The notes: a model not told the origin generated them from the letters alone. Positions 36,119 through 45,782 are shown, numbered from the stretch's first letter. The stretch is 64,000 bases of DNA from Vogesella indigofera (GCF_028548395.1 NZ_JAQQLA010000007.1:124001-188000); one strand, 5' to 3'. Made by a program: numbers and translations.

Positions 36119-37397
36119 CATGTTCTTTTTTCCAGTCCTGCATGAGGGCATGGGCGCTGGCGATACCGCTGCGGACGGCGCCTTCGAGCGTCGCCGGATA
36201 GTCGGCACACAACCAGTCACCCGCGAGATAGCCGGATTTTACGCCAAGTCGCGGCGCCGGGCGCGCAAGGCCAACGTTGGCCGCAAACGTCGCGCGCTGC
36301 TCGGTGATCTGCCAGCTGGCCGCCAATGGCGGCAAGTCCGGCACATGCTGCTGCAATTCGACCAGCACCCGCGCCGTCAGCGCCGCGCGCGACAGCGTGT
36401 CGTGCTCGCCGGCGGCACTGATCACCACCGCCACCAGCCCGGCCTCGCCGGTCAGCGCCTCGCGGTCGAACCACCACTGGCCGATGCCGCGCTGCAAGCC
36501 GGTCATCGCCTGCGGCAGACGCACCCTGCCCTCGAAACGCAGGTATAGGGTCGTTATCGGCTGGTATTGCCACGCCTTGAGCATGGCGGACAGTTTTTCG
36601 TCCGCCGCCAGCGCGGCGGCGTGATACGGCGCGGTGGCAAGCAGCACCGCATCGAACGCCTCGCCGTCCACCAGCGGCCGCGCCGCCTGCCAGTCGATGT
36701 GCCGCACCCGCTGCCCGAGGCGCAGCTGCGCGCCGGCGCCGGCCAGCCACTGTAGCGCCGGCTCGGCGAACAGCGCGCTCAGGTCGATGCGCGGCAGCAG
36801 CAGGCGGCTGGCATCCGCTTGCGCGGCGCCGAGGCTGTCGCGCAGCACATTGGCCAGCAGCTGCATCGAGGCCTGCGCCGGCGGCGTATTCAGCGTCGCC
36901 AGGATCAGCGGCGTCCAGAAGCCGTCCAGCACGGCGCTGGACTGGCCACGCTGCCGCAGCCAGTCCAGCGCCGCGACATCGTGCCCGATCTGCCAGCGCC
37001 GCACCCTGAGCTGGGTCAATAGCCGTGCCAGTGCCAGCTTGTCACGCCAGCCCAGACCCTTGGCGCGTAGCAGCCCGGCCAGCATATGCCACGGCGCCGG
37101 CCAGTCCGGGCAGTGCAGCTGCACGCCGTCGATCTGGTGCCAGCGCAGCGGCTGGCTGGCCAGTGCCTGCGCCGGATCGACGCCCACCTGCCGCATCAGG
37201 CGCAGCGATTCGCGGTAGGCGCCGATCAGGATGTGCTGGCCGTTGTCCAGCGCCATGCCGTCCAGCGCCACGCGCCGGGCGCGGCCGCCGGCAATCTTGC
37301 CGGCCTCGAACAGCACAAGGTTGGCCGCAGGTGCCAGCGTGATGGCGGCGGCGAGGCCGGCCCAGCCGGCGCCGATGATGGCAACGCGTGGTTTCAA
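36105..37397 (-). CDS. hpnE: Hydroxysqualene dehydroxylase
   Basis: HpnE is the FAD enzyme that reduces hydroxysqualene to squalene, the last step of the HpnCDE route. The 430-residue protein has RVAIIGAGWAGLAAAITLA, the GGRARR motif after the first strand, DNGQHILIGAYRE and a C-terminal FAD-contact region (GDWLCADYPATLEGAVRSG). The likely start is TTG at 37395-37397, which overlaps the hpnD stop (TTGA) and fits the family start. Repeat copies lie at 36271 and 37317. Confidence 0.93.
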   Translation of the reverse strand: MKPRVAIIGAGWAGLAAAITLAPAANLVLFEAGKIAGGRARRVALDGMALDNGQHILIGAYRESLRLMRQVGVDPAQALASQPLRWHQIDGVQLHCPDWPAPWHMLAGLLRAKGLGWRDKLALARLLTQLRVRRWQIGHDVAALDWLRQRGQSSAVLDGFWTPLILATLNTPPAQASMQLLANVLRDSLGAAQADASRLLLPRIDLSALFAEPALQWLAGAGAQLRLGQRVRHIDWQAARPLVDGEAFDAVLLATAPYHAAALAADEKLSAMLKAWQYQPITTLYLRFEGRVRLPQAMTGLQRGIGQWWFDREALTGEAGLVAVVISAAGEHDTLSRAALTARVLVELQQHVPDLPPLAASWQITEQRATFAANVGLARPAPRLGVKSGYLAGDWLCADYPATLEGAVRSGIASAHALMQDWKKEHDANV

Positions 37398-38239
37398 GGC
37401 TTGTAGCCGAAGGTCCAGGTTTTCCACGCCAGCCACAGCTTGCGCCCCGGCGACAGCGACAGCCGCTGGTTGAGCACCTTGGCCGGGCCGTCCAGCGCGA
37501 TCTCGTCCAGCGTGGCGCGGTAGATCGCCGCCATCACCAGGCCGATGCGCTGCGCCTTGCGGTCGGCCGCCGGCAGCAGCGCCCACGCCTTGCGATAGTG
37601 CTGGTGTGCGCGCTCGATCTGGAAGCGCATCAGCTCCTCGAACTGCGGCGACTCACGATAGGCCAGCACCTCGGACGCCGGCACGCCGAAGCGTTGCAGG
37701 TCTTCCACCGGCAGGTACAAGCGGCCGCGGCGCGCGTCCTCGCCCACGTCGCGGATGATGTTGGTGAGCTGGAACGCCAACCCCAGCTCGTGCGCGTACT
37801 TCAGCGTGGCGCGGTCGGTATAGCCGAAAATCTGCGCCGACAGCTGGCCGACCACGCCGGCGACGCGGTGGCAGTACAGCTGCAGGTCGCTGAAGCGGTT
37901 GTAGCGCGGCACGTCGAGGTCCATCTGCATGCCGTCGATGATCTCCGCCAGCCACGCCTGCGGTAGCTCGAAGCGCGTCACGTGCGGCTTGAGTGCCAGC
38001 ATCACCGGGTGGCTGGGCGTGCCGTGGTACAGCGCCGCCAGCTCGCTGCGCCACCACGCCAGCGTAGTGCGCGCCACGTTGTCGTCGTGGATCTCGTCGA
38101 CCACGTCGTCCACCTCGCGGCAGAACGCGTACAGCGCCACCATCGCGTCGCGCTGCGCCGGCGGCAGGTAGCGGAAGCTGGCGTAAAAGCTGGAGCCGCT
38201 CTTGGCGGCCTTGTCTTCACAGTATTGCTGCGGGGTCAC
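37394..38239 (-). CDS. hpnD: Presqualene diphosphate synthase
   Basis: HpnD condenses two farnesyl diphosphates to presqualene diphosphate. The 281-residue protein shows both aspartate-rich sites: AFCREVDDVVDE (residues about 38-49) and LTNIIRDVGEDARRGRLYLP. It also has YCHRVAGVVGQL, all typical of the HpnD branch of phytoene/squalene synthases. It overlaps hpnC and hpnE by 4 bases on each side. Confidence 0.94.
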   Translation of the reverse strand: MTPQQYCEDKAAKSGSSFYASFRYLPPAQRDAMVALYAFCREVDDVVDEIHDDNVARTTLAWWRSELAALYHGTPSHPVMLALKPHVTRFELPQAWLAEIIDGMQMDLDVPRYNRFSDLQLYCHRVAGVVGQLSAQIFGYTDRATLKYAHELGLAFQLTNIIRDVGEDARRGRLYLPVEDLQRFGVPASEVLAYRESPQFEELMRFQIERAHQHYRKAWALLPAADRKAQRIGLVMAAIYRATLDEIALDGPAKVLNQRLSLSPGRKLWLAWKTWTFGYKP

Positions 38240-39075
38240 GCCCGTCTCCTCTTGTTTTTGCCGGAACGCGCCGTGAGCGCCTTCCAGATGATCGCCAGCC
38301 AGTCGCGGCTGCTCAGCACCGGCCGCTGCGTGAATACGTCACCGCGCGCGTCGTGTATCTTTTTCAGGATGCGCTCGCCGCCGAGCACGATCAGGCGCAG
38401 CTCCCAGCCCAGCCGCCCCTTCAGCTTCAGCGCCAGCGGCGAGCCGGCCTCCAGCATCGCGAGCGCGCGCTTCACTTCCTTGTCCATCAGCATCGGCCAC
38501 ACCCCACCGGCGTCGCCGCGCGCGATCTGATCTTCGCTGACGCGGAATTTCGCCAGATCGTCCTGCGGGATGTAGACGCGGCCCTTCTGCCAGTCGACGG
38601 CCACGTCCTGCCAGAAGTTGATCAGCTGCAGCGCGGTGCAGATGCCGTCCGACATCGCCAGGCTGCGCGGGTCACGCTCGCCGTACAGCGCCAGCATCAG
38701 GCGCCCGACCGGGTTGGCGGAGCGGCGGCAGTAGTCGACCAGCTCGGCAAAGTCCTGGTAGCGCGTCTTGGTCACGTCCTGGCTGAACGCCGACAGCAGA
38801 TCGTAAAACGGCGCCAGCGGCAGCCGGTAGTCGGCGATCACCCGCGCCAGATCCTGCATCAGCGGCAGCTGCGGCGTAGTGCCGGCCTCGATGCGCGCCA
38901 GCTCGTCGCGCAGCGCCTGCAGTGCGGCCAACCTTTGCGCCGGCTGGGCGTCGCCCTCGTCGGCGATATCGTCGGCATGACGGGCAAAGTGATAGATCAC
39001 GTGCACCGCGCGGCGCATGCGCCGCGGCAGCAGGAGGGAACCGACCGGGAAATTCTCGTAATGACCAACCGACAT
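38236..39075 (-). CDS. hpnC: Hydroxysqualene synthase
   Basis: HpnC hydrolyses presqualene diphosphate to hydroxysqualene. The 279-residue protein opens with SVGHYENFPVGSLLLP, which is diagnostic for HpnC, and has the sites YHFARHADDIADEGD and LINFWQDVAVDWQKGRVYIP. The ATG at 39073-39075 follows a plausible promoter region. It heads the hpnCDE-SDR-lipoprotein operon; the squalene-hopene cyclase gene is not in this window. A repeat copy lies at 38923-38939. Confidence 0.94.
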   Translation of the reverse strand: MSVGHYENFPVGSLLLPRRMRRAVHVIYHFARHADDIADEGDAQPAQRLAALQALRDELARIEAGTTPQLPLMQDLARVIADYRLPLAPFYDLLSAFSQDVTKTRYQDFAELVDYCRRSANPVGRLMLALYGERDPRSLAMSDGICTALQLINFWQDVAVDWQKGRVYIPQDDLAKFRVSEDQIARGDAGGVWPMLMDKEVKRALAMLEAGSPLALKLKGRLGWELRLIVLGGERILKKIHDARGDVFTQRPVLSSRDWLAIIWKALTARSGKNKRRRA

Positions 39076-39104
39076 CGCCTGCGCACCGCCCGTCAACAAA
39101 AGCG

Positions 39105-39139
39105 GCATTATAAAGCAAGCCGGCGGCGGGCTTGCTTTA
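39105..39139 (-). promoter_or_regulatory. Hairpin and -10-like TATAAT upstream of hpnC
   Basis: TAAAGCAAGC (39111-39120) pairs with GCTTGCTTTA (39130-39139). On the minus strand the sequence TATAAT follows directly, a perfect -10 box about 30 bases upstream of the hpnC start. No good -35 is visible 17 bases before it, so a regulator may bind the inverted repeat. Confidence 0.4.
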
Positions 39140-39261
39140 TTGCGCGGTGGCCGCGCACCTGCACTGGCGCACCACAAAGCCTGCGCTGGCGTGCTATCCC
39201 GCCGGGCAGCCCCTTTCTACGATGACTCCAGGCCATCAGGCTGATAACAAAGGAGACAATC

Positions 39262-40602
39262 GTGGCAACAATCATCAATCAAGCACAGCGGCACGACGAC
39301 CCGGACTTCACCCGCAGCGCGGTGCCGGCCGACGCGCGCATGGGGCGGCTGGGGCTGAGCATGGCGTGGTGGTCGGTGTGCAGCGCCATGTTCTGGCTGG
39401 TGGTCTCGGCCACACTGGCGCTGAACTACGGCACCGTCAACACGCTGATCGGCCTCGCACTGTCGGCACTGTGCTACAGCGTGATCAACGGCATCATCAC
39501 CCGCTACGCGATCCGCAGCGGGCTGTCGGTGGGGCTGTTCTCGCGCATCCTGTTCGGCAATTCCGGCGCTTCGCTGGCGACGCTGATCTTCTTCGCCACC
39601 GCCATCTACTATGCGGTGTTCGAGGGCTCGGTGATCGCGGTCGCCATCCAGCACATGTTCCCGGCGCTGTCGCTGGAACACGCCTACCTGCTGGTGGTGG
39701 TGTACAGCGTGCCGCTGGTGCTGGGCAGCGTACAGCGCTGGCTGGACAAGCTCAACGGCGTGCTGCTGCCGTTCTACCTGTCGGGCCTGGTCGCCGCGGT
39801 GATCCTGACCATCACCGAATACGGCTACAGCGACGCCTGGCTGCAACTGGCCCCGGCCGGCGGCGCGCCGGCCGATGGCTGGTGGCACTGTTTCAGCTAC
39901 TTCATGGGGGTGTGGATCCTGATGATGTACACTTGGGACTACGCCCGCTTCGGCAAGAACGAAGACAGCGACTACCACGCCCGTTTCAACTTCGGCCTGC
40001 CCTTCTACCTGTTCACCTTCCTGCTCAACGGCGTGGTCGGCATCTTCCTCGCCGCCAGCATTCCGACCACCGGTGGCGTCAGCGAGGTGTCGGTGGTGCT
40101 GGCGCTGCTGAAGCTGATGGGCTGGGTCGGACTGGCCTTTGTCTGGGTCAGCCAGACGCGGATCAACACCGCCAACTTCTACCTCGCCACCGTCAACATG
40201 CAGACCTTCTTCGACAAGAGCTGCGGCCTGCGCCTGCCCAAGGCGACGTGGGGTGTGGTGGTCGGCGCCATCGTCTACCTGCTGATGCTGGGCAATGTGT
40301 TCAGCGTGATCCTGCAGGCGCTGGCCTACCAGGGCATCTTCGTGGTGGCGTGGGTCGGCATCGCGCTGGCCCACATCCTGAGCCACCCTGCGGCCAACCT
40401 TGCGCCGGACGACAACAAGGCGGTGCGCCGCGAGGGCATCAGCGCCTGGTTTGTCGCCGCCGGCTGCGGCATCGCACTGCTGGAGAGCGGCGGCTTGCTG
40501 GCCAGCTTCTCGGCGCCGGCCACCGCGCTGGTGTCGTTCGGGCTGTATCGCTATCTGCAGCAGCTGTCGCAAAGCCGCCTGGCTGCGGCGCAGGGCGGCT
40601 GA
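39262..40602 (+). CDS. NCS1 family nucleobase/hydantoin permease (CodB-like)
   Basis: The 446-residue protein has about twelve membrane helices of the NCS1 type: WWSVCSAMFWLVVSATLAL, RSGLSVGLFSRILFG, and a YTWDYARFGKNEDSDYHAR loop like that of cytosine/allantoin-type permeases. The start is GTG at 39262 behind an AAAGGAGACAAT Shine-Dalgarno. It precedes hyuBA and an AraC gene, so the substrate is probably a hydantoin or related cyclic amide, not cytosine. A terminator lies between it and hyuB. The repeat is present at 40389-40402. Confidence 0.85.
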   Translation: MATIINQAQRHDDPDFTRSAVPADARMGRLGLSMAWWSVCSAMFWLVVSATLALNYGTVNTLIGLALSALCYSVINGIITRYAIRSGLSVGLFSRILFGNSGASLATLIFFATAIYYAVFEGSVIAVAIQHMFPALSLEHAYLLVVVYSVPLVLGSVQRWLDKLNGVLLPFYLSGLVAAVILTITEYGYSDAWLQLAPAGGAPADGWWHCFSYFMGVWILMMYTWDYARFGKNEDSDYHARFNFGLPFYLFTFLLNGVVGIFLAASIPTTGGVSEVSVVLALLKLMGWVGLAFVWVSQTRINTANFYLATVNMQTFFDKSCGLRLPKATWGVVVGAIVYLLMLGNVFSVILQALAYQGIFVVAWVGIALAHILSHPAANLAPDDNKAVRREGISAWFVAAGCGIALLESGGLLASFSAPATALVSFGLYRYLQQLSQSRLAAAQGG

Positions 40603-40651
40603 GCGCGCCGCTTTAACCGTCTTCATTTTTACCCGTCTTCACTCCTCTTTT

Positions 40652-40680
40652 CCCCGCACCTGGCTGCGGGGTTCTTTTTT
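40652..40680 (+). terminator. Rho-independent terminator after the NCS1 permease gene
   Basis: CCCCGCA and TGCGGGG pair around CCTGGC, followed by a T-rich run (TTCTTTTTT). Genes downstream therefore need their own promoter or rely on read-through. Confidence 0.8.
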
Positions 40681-40805
40681 GCCGCCGCGCACTGCGCTGG
40701 CAGGCCAGTTTTCCTGCGCGCTGGTGCAAGCCGCTGGCCGGACAAGTTCTTACCGTAGCAGTCAGGCAACAGGCATTGCTGCCCCCCAGAAAACGGAGAC
40801 ACACC

Positions 40806-42587
40806 ATGACACAAGCGCATCAAGTCCCAGCCGCGATCGACCCGATCACGCTGGCCGTGGTCCGCGGCGCGCTGGAAACCGCGCAACGCGAAATGACGCT
40901 GACGCTGGAGAAAACCGGCCGCTCCAGCGTGTTCAACCTGGCACACGACTACAGCAACGCGCTGTTCGACCACCTGCCGGAAATGATCCTGCAGGGCCAG
41001 GACATCCCCATCCACCTCGGTTCGCTGATCCCGGCGATGAAGGCGGTCGCCGACTACTTCGGCGACGACATCCACGAGGGCGATGTGATCTACCACAACG
41101 ACCCGGTGTACCAAGGCAGCCACATCCTCGACTGCTGCATGTACAAGCCGGTGTTCTATCACGGTGAACTGGTGTTCTGGGCGGTGTGCAAGGGCCACCT
41201 CACCGACATCGGCGGCCCGGTACCGGCCGGCTACAACCCGGATGCGAAAGAGATCTACGCCGAGGGTCTGCGCATCCCGCCGGTGAAGCTGTGGGACAAG
41301 GGCCGCCGCCGCGACGACGTGGTCAACCTGCTGCTGTGCAATATGCGCGCCCGCCGCGACCAGGAAGGCGACCTCAACGCCCAGTTCGGCGCCTGCCGCG
41401 TCGGCGAGCGCAACCTGCTGGCACTGCTGGACAAGTACGGCCTCGCCACCGTGCGCGCCGCCATCGCCGAGCTGAAGGACATGGCCGACCGCCACATGCG
41501 TTCGCTGATCCGCTCCATTCCCGACGGCACTTACCACGGCGAAGCGGTGCTGGAAGACGCCGGCCACGGCTACGGTGAGCTGACCATCAAGACCCAGGTC
41601 ACCGTCAGCGGCGACAACGTGCACATCAGCGTGCAGAGCCCGCCGCAAATCCCCTACTTCATCAACTCCTACGCCGGCAACTCGATGTCCGGCGTCTACC
41701 TCGGGCTGATGATGTTCGCGCAGGTGCCGCCACCGTACAACGCCGGGCTGTACCGCTGCGTGTCGGTCGATCTTGGCGCCCACGGCACGCTGTGCAACGC
41801 CGCCGAGCCGGCGCCGCACGTCAACTGCACCACCACGCCGATGGAAACGCTGACCGACGCGGTGCGCATGGCGTTCGAGGCCGCCGCGCCGGAGCGCGTC
41901 ACCGCCTCCTGGGGCCACGCCAGCGGCATCAACATCGCCGGCATCAACCCCGCCACCGGCGAGCAGTACGTGACCATGGTGCTGGCCTCGATCATCTCCG
42001 GCGCCGGCGCCACCCAGTACATGGACGGCTGGCACGCCTGCGGCCCGCTGTGCTGCTTTGGCGCGCTCAGCTCCGGCGACATCGAGCTGCTGGAGTACGC
42101 CTACCCGATCATCATCCACCGCTACGGCCTGCTGCAGGACAGCGGCGGCGCCGGCGCGCACCGCGGCGGCAGCGGCACGGTGTGGGAGGTGGAACCGCGC
42201 GGCCATGACATGACGGTGATCGCCTTCGGCGAAGGCCGCCAGATCCCGACCATGGGCGCCGCCGGCGCGCACGACGTGCTGATCGACAAGAAGCTCGGCC
42301 GCCTGGAAGTGGAACACGACGGCGCGCTGACCGTGCACCGCCACAACGTGATCACCACCCTCAAGCCCGGCCAGCGCGCGCGCAACATCAACCCCGGCGG
42401 CGGCGGCTACGGCCTGCCGTGGCAGCGGCCGCCGGCACAGGTGCTGGCCGATCTGAAGAACGGGCTGATCTCAAGGTTGGCCGCACGCGAGGAGTACGGC
42501 GTGGTCATCGCCGATGACAGCCTGCACATCGACGCCGCCGCCACCGCCGCGCTGCGTCAGCAACTGAACCTGGGAGCATCAGCATGA
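40806..42587 (+). CDS. hyuB: Hydantoinase B/oxoprolinase family protein (HyuB-like)
   Basis: This 593-residue cytosolic subunit belongs to the hydantoinase B family. Visible features are the opening DPITLAVVRGALETAQREM, GDVIYHNDPVYQGSHILD and GHLTDIGGPVPAGYNPDAKE, plus the conserved Gly-rich end NINPGGGGYGLPWQRPP. Together with HyuA such proteins carry out ATP-dependent hydrolysis of N-methylhydantoin, 5-oxoproline, caprolactam or similar cyclic amides; the exact substrate is not known. It overlaps hyuA by 4 bases (ATGA). Order is B then A. Confidence 0.9.
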   Translation: MTQAHQVPAAIDPITLAVVRGALETAQREMTLTLEKTGRSSVFNLAHDYSNALFDHLPEMILQGQDIPIHLGSLIPAMKAVADYFGDDIHEGDVIYHNDPVYQGSHILDCCMYKPVFYHGELVFWAVCKGHLTDIGGPVPAGYNPDAKEIYAEGLRIPPVKLWDKGRRRDDVVNLLLCNMRARRDQEGDLNAQFGACRVGERNLLALLDKYGLATVRAAIAELKDMADRHMRSLIRSIPDGTYHGEAVLEDAGHGYGELTIKTQVTVSGDNVHISVQSPPQIPYFINSYAGNSMSGVYLGLMMFAQVPPPYNAGLYRCVSVDLGAHGTLCNAAEPAPHVNCTTTPMETLTDAVRMAFEAAAPERVTASWGHASGINIAGINPATGEQYVTMVLASIISGAGATQYMDGWHACGPLCCFGALSSGDIELLEYAYPIIIHRYGLLQDSGGAGAHRGGSGTVWEVEPRGHDMTVIAFGEGRQIPTMGAAGAHDVLIDKKLGRLEVEHDGALTVHRHNVITTLKPGQRARNINPGGGGYGLPWQRPPAQVLADLKNGLISRLAAREEYGVVIADDSLHIDAAATAALRQQLNLGASA

Positions 42588-44668
42588 AACAGCGATTCCG
42601 TTTGGGCGTGGACGCCGGCGGCACCTTTACCGACTTCGTGCTGGCCGAGCACAACGGCCCGCTGCGCCTGTTCAAGAGCCCGTCGACACCGGAAGACGGC
42701 ACCAAGGCCATCGCCGCCGGCCTGCAGCAGATGGCCGAGGCGCTGGACATGCCGGTCGGCGACATCATCAAGAACTGCGACCTGTGCATCAACGGCACCA
42801 CCGTGGCGCTGAACGCACTGATCGAGCTGAAAGGGGTGAAGGTGGGCCTGCTGTGCACCGCCGGCCACGAGGACAGCATCGAGATCCGCCTCGGCCACAA
42901 GGAAGAAGGCTACCGCTACGACGCCAGCTACCCACCGGCGCCGCAGCTGGTGCCGCGCCACCTGCGCCGCCCGGTGCGCGGCCGCGTGCTGGCCGATGGC
43001 AGCGAACACGAGGCGCTGAACGAGGACGACATCCTCGCCGCCATCGAACACTTCCGCGCCGAAGGCGTCGAGAGCGTGGCGATCTCCTTCGTGTGGTCGG
43101 TACGCAACCCGGCACACGAGCAGCGCGCCCGCGAGCTGGTGGCACAGCACCTGCCCGGCGTGTTCGTGTGCAGCGGCAGCGAGGTCTATCCGCAAGTGCG
43201 CGAGTACACCCGCACCTCCACCACCATCGTCAACGCCTACCTCAGCCCGGTGATGGGCCGTTACGTGCAGCGCATCGACCAGTTCTTCGCCGAGCTGGGC
43301 GCCCACAGCCCGGTACGCTACTTCCAGTCCAACGGCGGGCTGGCGGTCGGCAACATCATGCGCGAACGGGCGGTAAACGCCATCAACTCCGGGCCGGCAT
43401 CGGCGCCGCAGGCCGGGCTGTACATCGCCAGGCCGTTCGGCATCGACAACGTGATCACCGTCGACATGGGCGGTACCTCGTTCGACATCACGCTGGCCAA
43501 GGACGGCCAGACCAACCTCAACCGCAACATCGACTTCCTGCGCCACCGCATCGGCGTGCCGATGATCCACGTCGAGACGCTGGGTGCCGGCGGCGGCTCC
43601 ATCGCCCACATCAACACCTTCGGCATGCTGGAAGTCGGCCCGCACAGCGCCGGCGCCAGCCCCGGCCCGGCCTGCTACGGCAAGGGCGGCGAACGCGCCA
43701 CCGTCACCGACGCCAACCTGGCGCTGGGCTACCTGCGCCCGGACGCGGTACTGGGTGGCAGCATCCGCCTCGACCAGCCGAAGGCACGCGCCGCGATTGC
43801 GGCCAACGTGGCAGAACCGCTGGGCATCAGCGTCGAGCGCGCCGCCTACGGCATCAGCACGCTGGTGAACATGAACATGGCCAACGGCATCCGCCGCATC
43901 TCCATCGAACAGGGCTACGACCCGCGCGACTTCGCGCTGATCTGCGCCGGCGGCGCCACCGGCATGCACATCACCGCGCTGGCGGAGGAGCTGGGCATCC
44001 ACACCGTGCTGGTGCCGAAATTCGCCTCCTGCCTGTGCGCGTTCGGCCAGGTGATTTCCGACGTCAAGTACAACTTCCTGGCCAGCGCGCCGATGCGGCT
44101 GCACCGCGAGGCCGACCTCGCCACGCTGAACCGGCTGTTCGACGACATGGAGGCCAAGGGCCGCAGCCACCTGCGCGCCGACGGTTTTGACGACGGCAAC
44201 ATCCGCGTGCACCGCAGCCTGGAGATGCGCTACCAGGGCCAGATCCACGAGTGCACGGTGGAGATCGCCAACGGCGAGATCACGCCGCACGGCGCCGAGC
44301 AGATCCTGCAGGCCTTCCACCACCGCCACGAGGCACTGTTCACCTACGCCGAGCCGCACAATCCGGTGGAACTGGTCAACCTGGAGTGCACCGTCAGCGG
44401 CCTGGTCGACAAGCCGGCGCTGCCGAACCTGGCCACCGGCGAGGATGGCGTGGCGCAGGCGCACGACGGCTTCCGGGCGATGCTTTTTGACGACAGTGGC
44501 CGCTGGGTGGAAACGCCGGTCTATCGCGGCGAACAGCTGAAGGCTGGCAACCGTATCGTCGGCCCCGCCGCCATCGAGGAGCCGACCACCACCGTCATCA
44601 TCCGCCCCGGCTGGCAGGCGGTGCTGCACGAGTCCGGCAGTTATCAACTGACACGCTGGGCAGAATAG
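42584..44668 (+). CDS. hyuA: Hydantoinase A/oxoprolinase family protein (HyuA-like, ATP-binding)
   Basis: The 694-residue subunit has the N-terminal Hydant_A_N domain with the ATP-phosphate motif RLGVDAGGTFTDFVL and the central ASKHA region. The latter includes NVITVDMGGTSFDITLAKDG, VETLGAGGGSIAHIN and SPGPACYGKGG. It is the ATPase partner of HyuB. Length (about 690) is typical. A repeat copy lies at 43797-43808. The gene ends at a hairpin containing another copy, before the AraC gene. Confidence 0.92.
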   Translation: MKQRFRLGVDAGGTFTDFVLAEHNGPLRLFKSPSTPEDGTKAIAAGLQQMAEALDMPVGDIIKNCDLCINGTTVALNALIELKGVKVGLLCTAGHEDSIEIRLGHKEEGYRYDASYPPAPQLVPRHLRRPVRGRVLADGSEHEALNEDDILAAIEHFRAEGVESVAISFVWSVRNPAHEQRARELVAQHLPGVFVCSGSEVYPQVREYTRTSTTIVNAYLSPVMGRYVQRIDQFFAELGAHSPVRYFQSNGGLAVGNIMRERAVNAINSGPASAPQAGLYIARPFGIDNVITVDMGGTSFDITLAKDGQTNLNRNIDFLRHRIGVPMIHVETLGAGGGSIAHINTFGMLEVGPHSAGASPGPACYGKGGERATVTDANLALGYLRPDAVLGGSIRLDQPKARAAIAANVAEPLGISVERAAYGISTLVNMNMANGIRRISIEQGYDPRDFALICAGGATGMHITALAEELGIHTVLVPKFASCLCAFGQVISDVKYNFLASAPMRLHREADLATLNRLFDDMEAKGRSHLRADGFDDGNIRVHRSLEMRYQGQIHECTVEIANGEITPHGAEQILQAFHHRHEALFTYAEPHNPVELVNLECTVSGLVDKPALPNLATGEDGVAQAHDGFRAMLFDDSGRWVETPVYRGEQLKAGNRIVGPAAIEEPTTTVIIRPGWQAVLHESGSYQLTRWAE

Positions 44669-44681
44669 GCAATGATGCAAT

Positions 44682-44709
44682 GTCGACTGCGGCCAACGTT
44701 GCAGTCGAC
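44682..44709 (+). terminator. Hairpin with repeat core in the loop, after hyuA
   Basis: GTCGACTGC (44682-44690) and GCAGTCGAC (44701-44709) form a perfect 9-bp stem whose 10-base loop is GGCCAACGTT, the core of the window-wide repeat. There is no T run. Its position between hyuA and the AraC gene suggests an attenuator or terminator. Confidence 0.6.
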
Positions 44710-44813
44710 CCATGTGATGAGCGCCGGCAGCCTGCCGGCCGCCACACCCGCGCATCCTGTCGCAACGACGACGGGCGGACTCGATCCCGGGGTGGCACCA
44801 GAGGAGACGACAC

Positions 44814-45782
44814 ATGATGCAGCACTACTCGACTTCCGCCGCCGCGCCGGCGGAACGCCATCGCCGCTGGCAGGAAATCATCGGCCAGACCTATTTCAAC
44901 CTGCAGCTGGATTTTCTCGATCCGGCGCGCTTCGAGGGCGACCTCAGCTGCTGGCAGCTGGGGCAGCAGTCGCTATCGCGGCTCAGCAGTGGCCCGCTCA
45001 GCTACCGCCGCGTGCGCGGCGAGATGCACGACACCGCCGAGGAGCAGTTCCTGGTGTCGCTGCCGCGGCAGAGCGCCATCTTTTTCAGCCAGATGGGACG
45101 CGAGGCACACTGCGGCGCCGGCCATTTCATCCTCGAACGCAGCAACGATCCCTACGAATTCCACCACACTCGCGCCAACAACCTGTGGGTGCTGAAGATC
45201 CCCGGCCACCTGCTGCGCGCACGGCTGCGCAATCCGGAACGCTACTGCGCGGTGACCTTTGACGGCAGCCACAGCATCGGCGCGCTGTTTGCCGACTACC
45301 TTGGTGCGGTCGGGCGGCGGCTGGAACAGGGCGACGACTGTCTGCACCCGCTGGTCGGCCAGCAGCTGCTGGAGCTGTTCGTCGCCGCCACCGAAGGCAA
45401 TCCAGCGGTGCTCGATTCGCAGGCCTCCTGCGTGCGCGCCGCGCACCTGAACCGCATCGAACGCTATGTGCGCGCCAATCTGGCCGACACCCGCCTAGCC
45501 CCGGAGCAGATCGCCGGCGCCTGCCGCATCTCGGTGCGCTATCTGCACGACCTGTTCCGCGATACCGGCCAGACCTTCGGCCTGTGGCTGCGCGAACAGC
45601 GGCTGGCGGGCGCGCGTCAGGCGCTGGGCAGCCCGCAGCCGCAAACGCTGGCGCAGCTGGCCTACCAGTGGGGCTTTACCGACCAGTCGCATTTTTCACG
45701 GGTATTCAAGCAGCGCTACGGCTGTACACCGCGCGAGGAGCGCGAGCGGCTGCAGGCGGCGCGACAGGGCAAGGCGCACTAG
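44814..45782 (+). CDS. AraC/XylS family transcriptional regulator
   Basis: The 322-residue regulator has an N-terminal ligand/dimerisation domain (about residues 1-200) like AraC_binding_2 of the XylS/OruR/FeaR type. The C-terminal pair of HTH motifs runs from about 215 to 318: LAPEQIAGACRISVRYLHDLF and AYQWGFTDQSHFSRVFKQRYG. Shares direction with the permease-hyuBA run and most likely controls it; the inducer is unknown. An AGGAGACGAC-type Shine-Dalgarno precedes the ATG. Confidence 0.88.
   Translation: MMQHYSTSAAAPAERHRRWQEIIGQTYFNLQLDFLDPARFEGDLSCWQLGQQSLSRLSSGPLSYRRVRGEMHDTAEEQFLVSLPRQSAIFFSQMGREAHCGAGHFILERSNDPYEFHHTRANNLWVLKIPGHLLRARLRNPERYCAVTFDGSHSIGALFADYLGAVGRRLEQGDDCLHPLVGQQLLELFVAATEGNPAVLDSQASCVRAAHLNRIERYVRANLADTRLAPEQIAGACRISVRYLHDLFRDTGQTFGLWLREQRLAGARQALGSPQPQTLAQLAYQWGFTDQSHFSRVFKQRYGCTPREERERLQAARQGKAH

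Noticed and set aside
40603..40640. Direct repeats of CCGTCTTCA before the permease terminator
   Set aside because: Two copies only and no symmetry; chance is sufficient.
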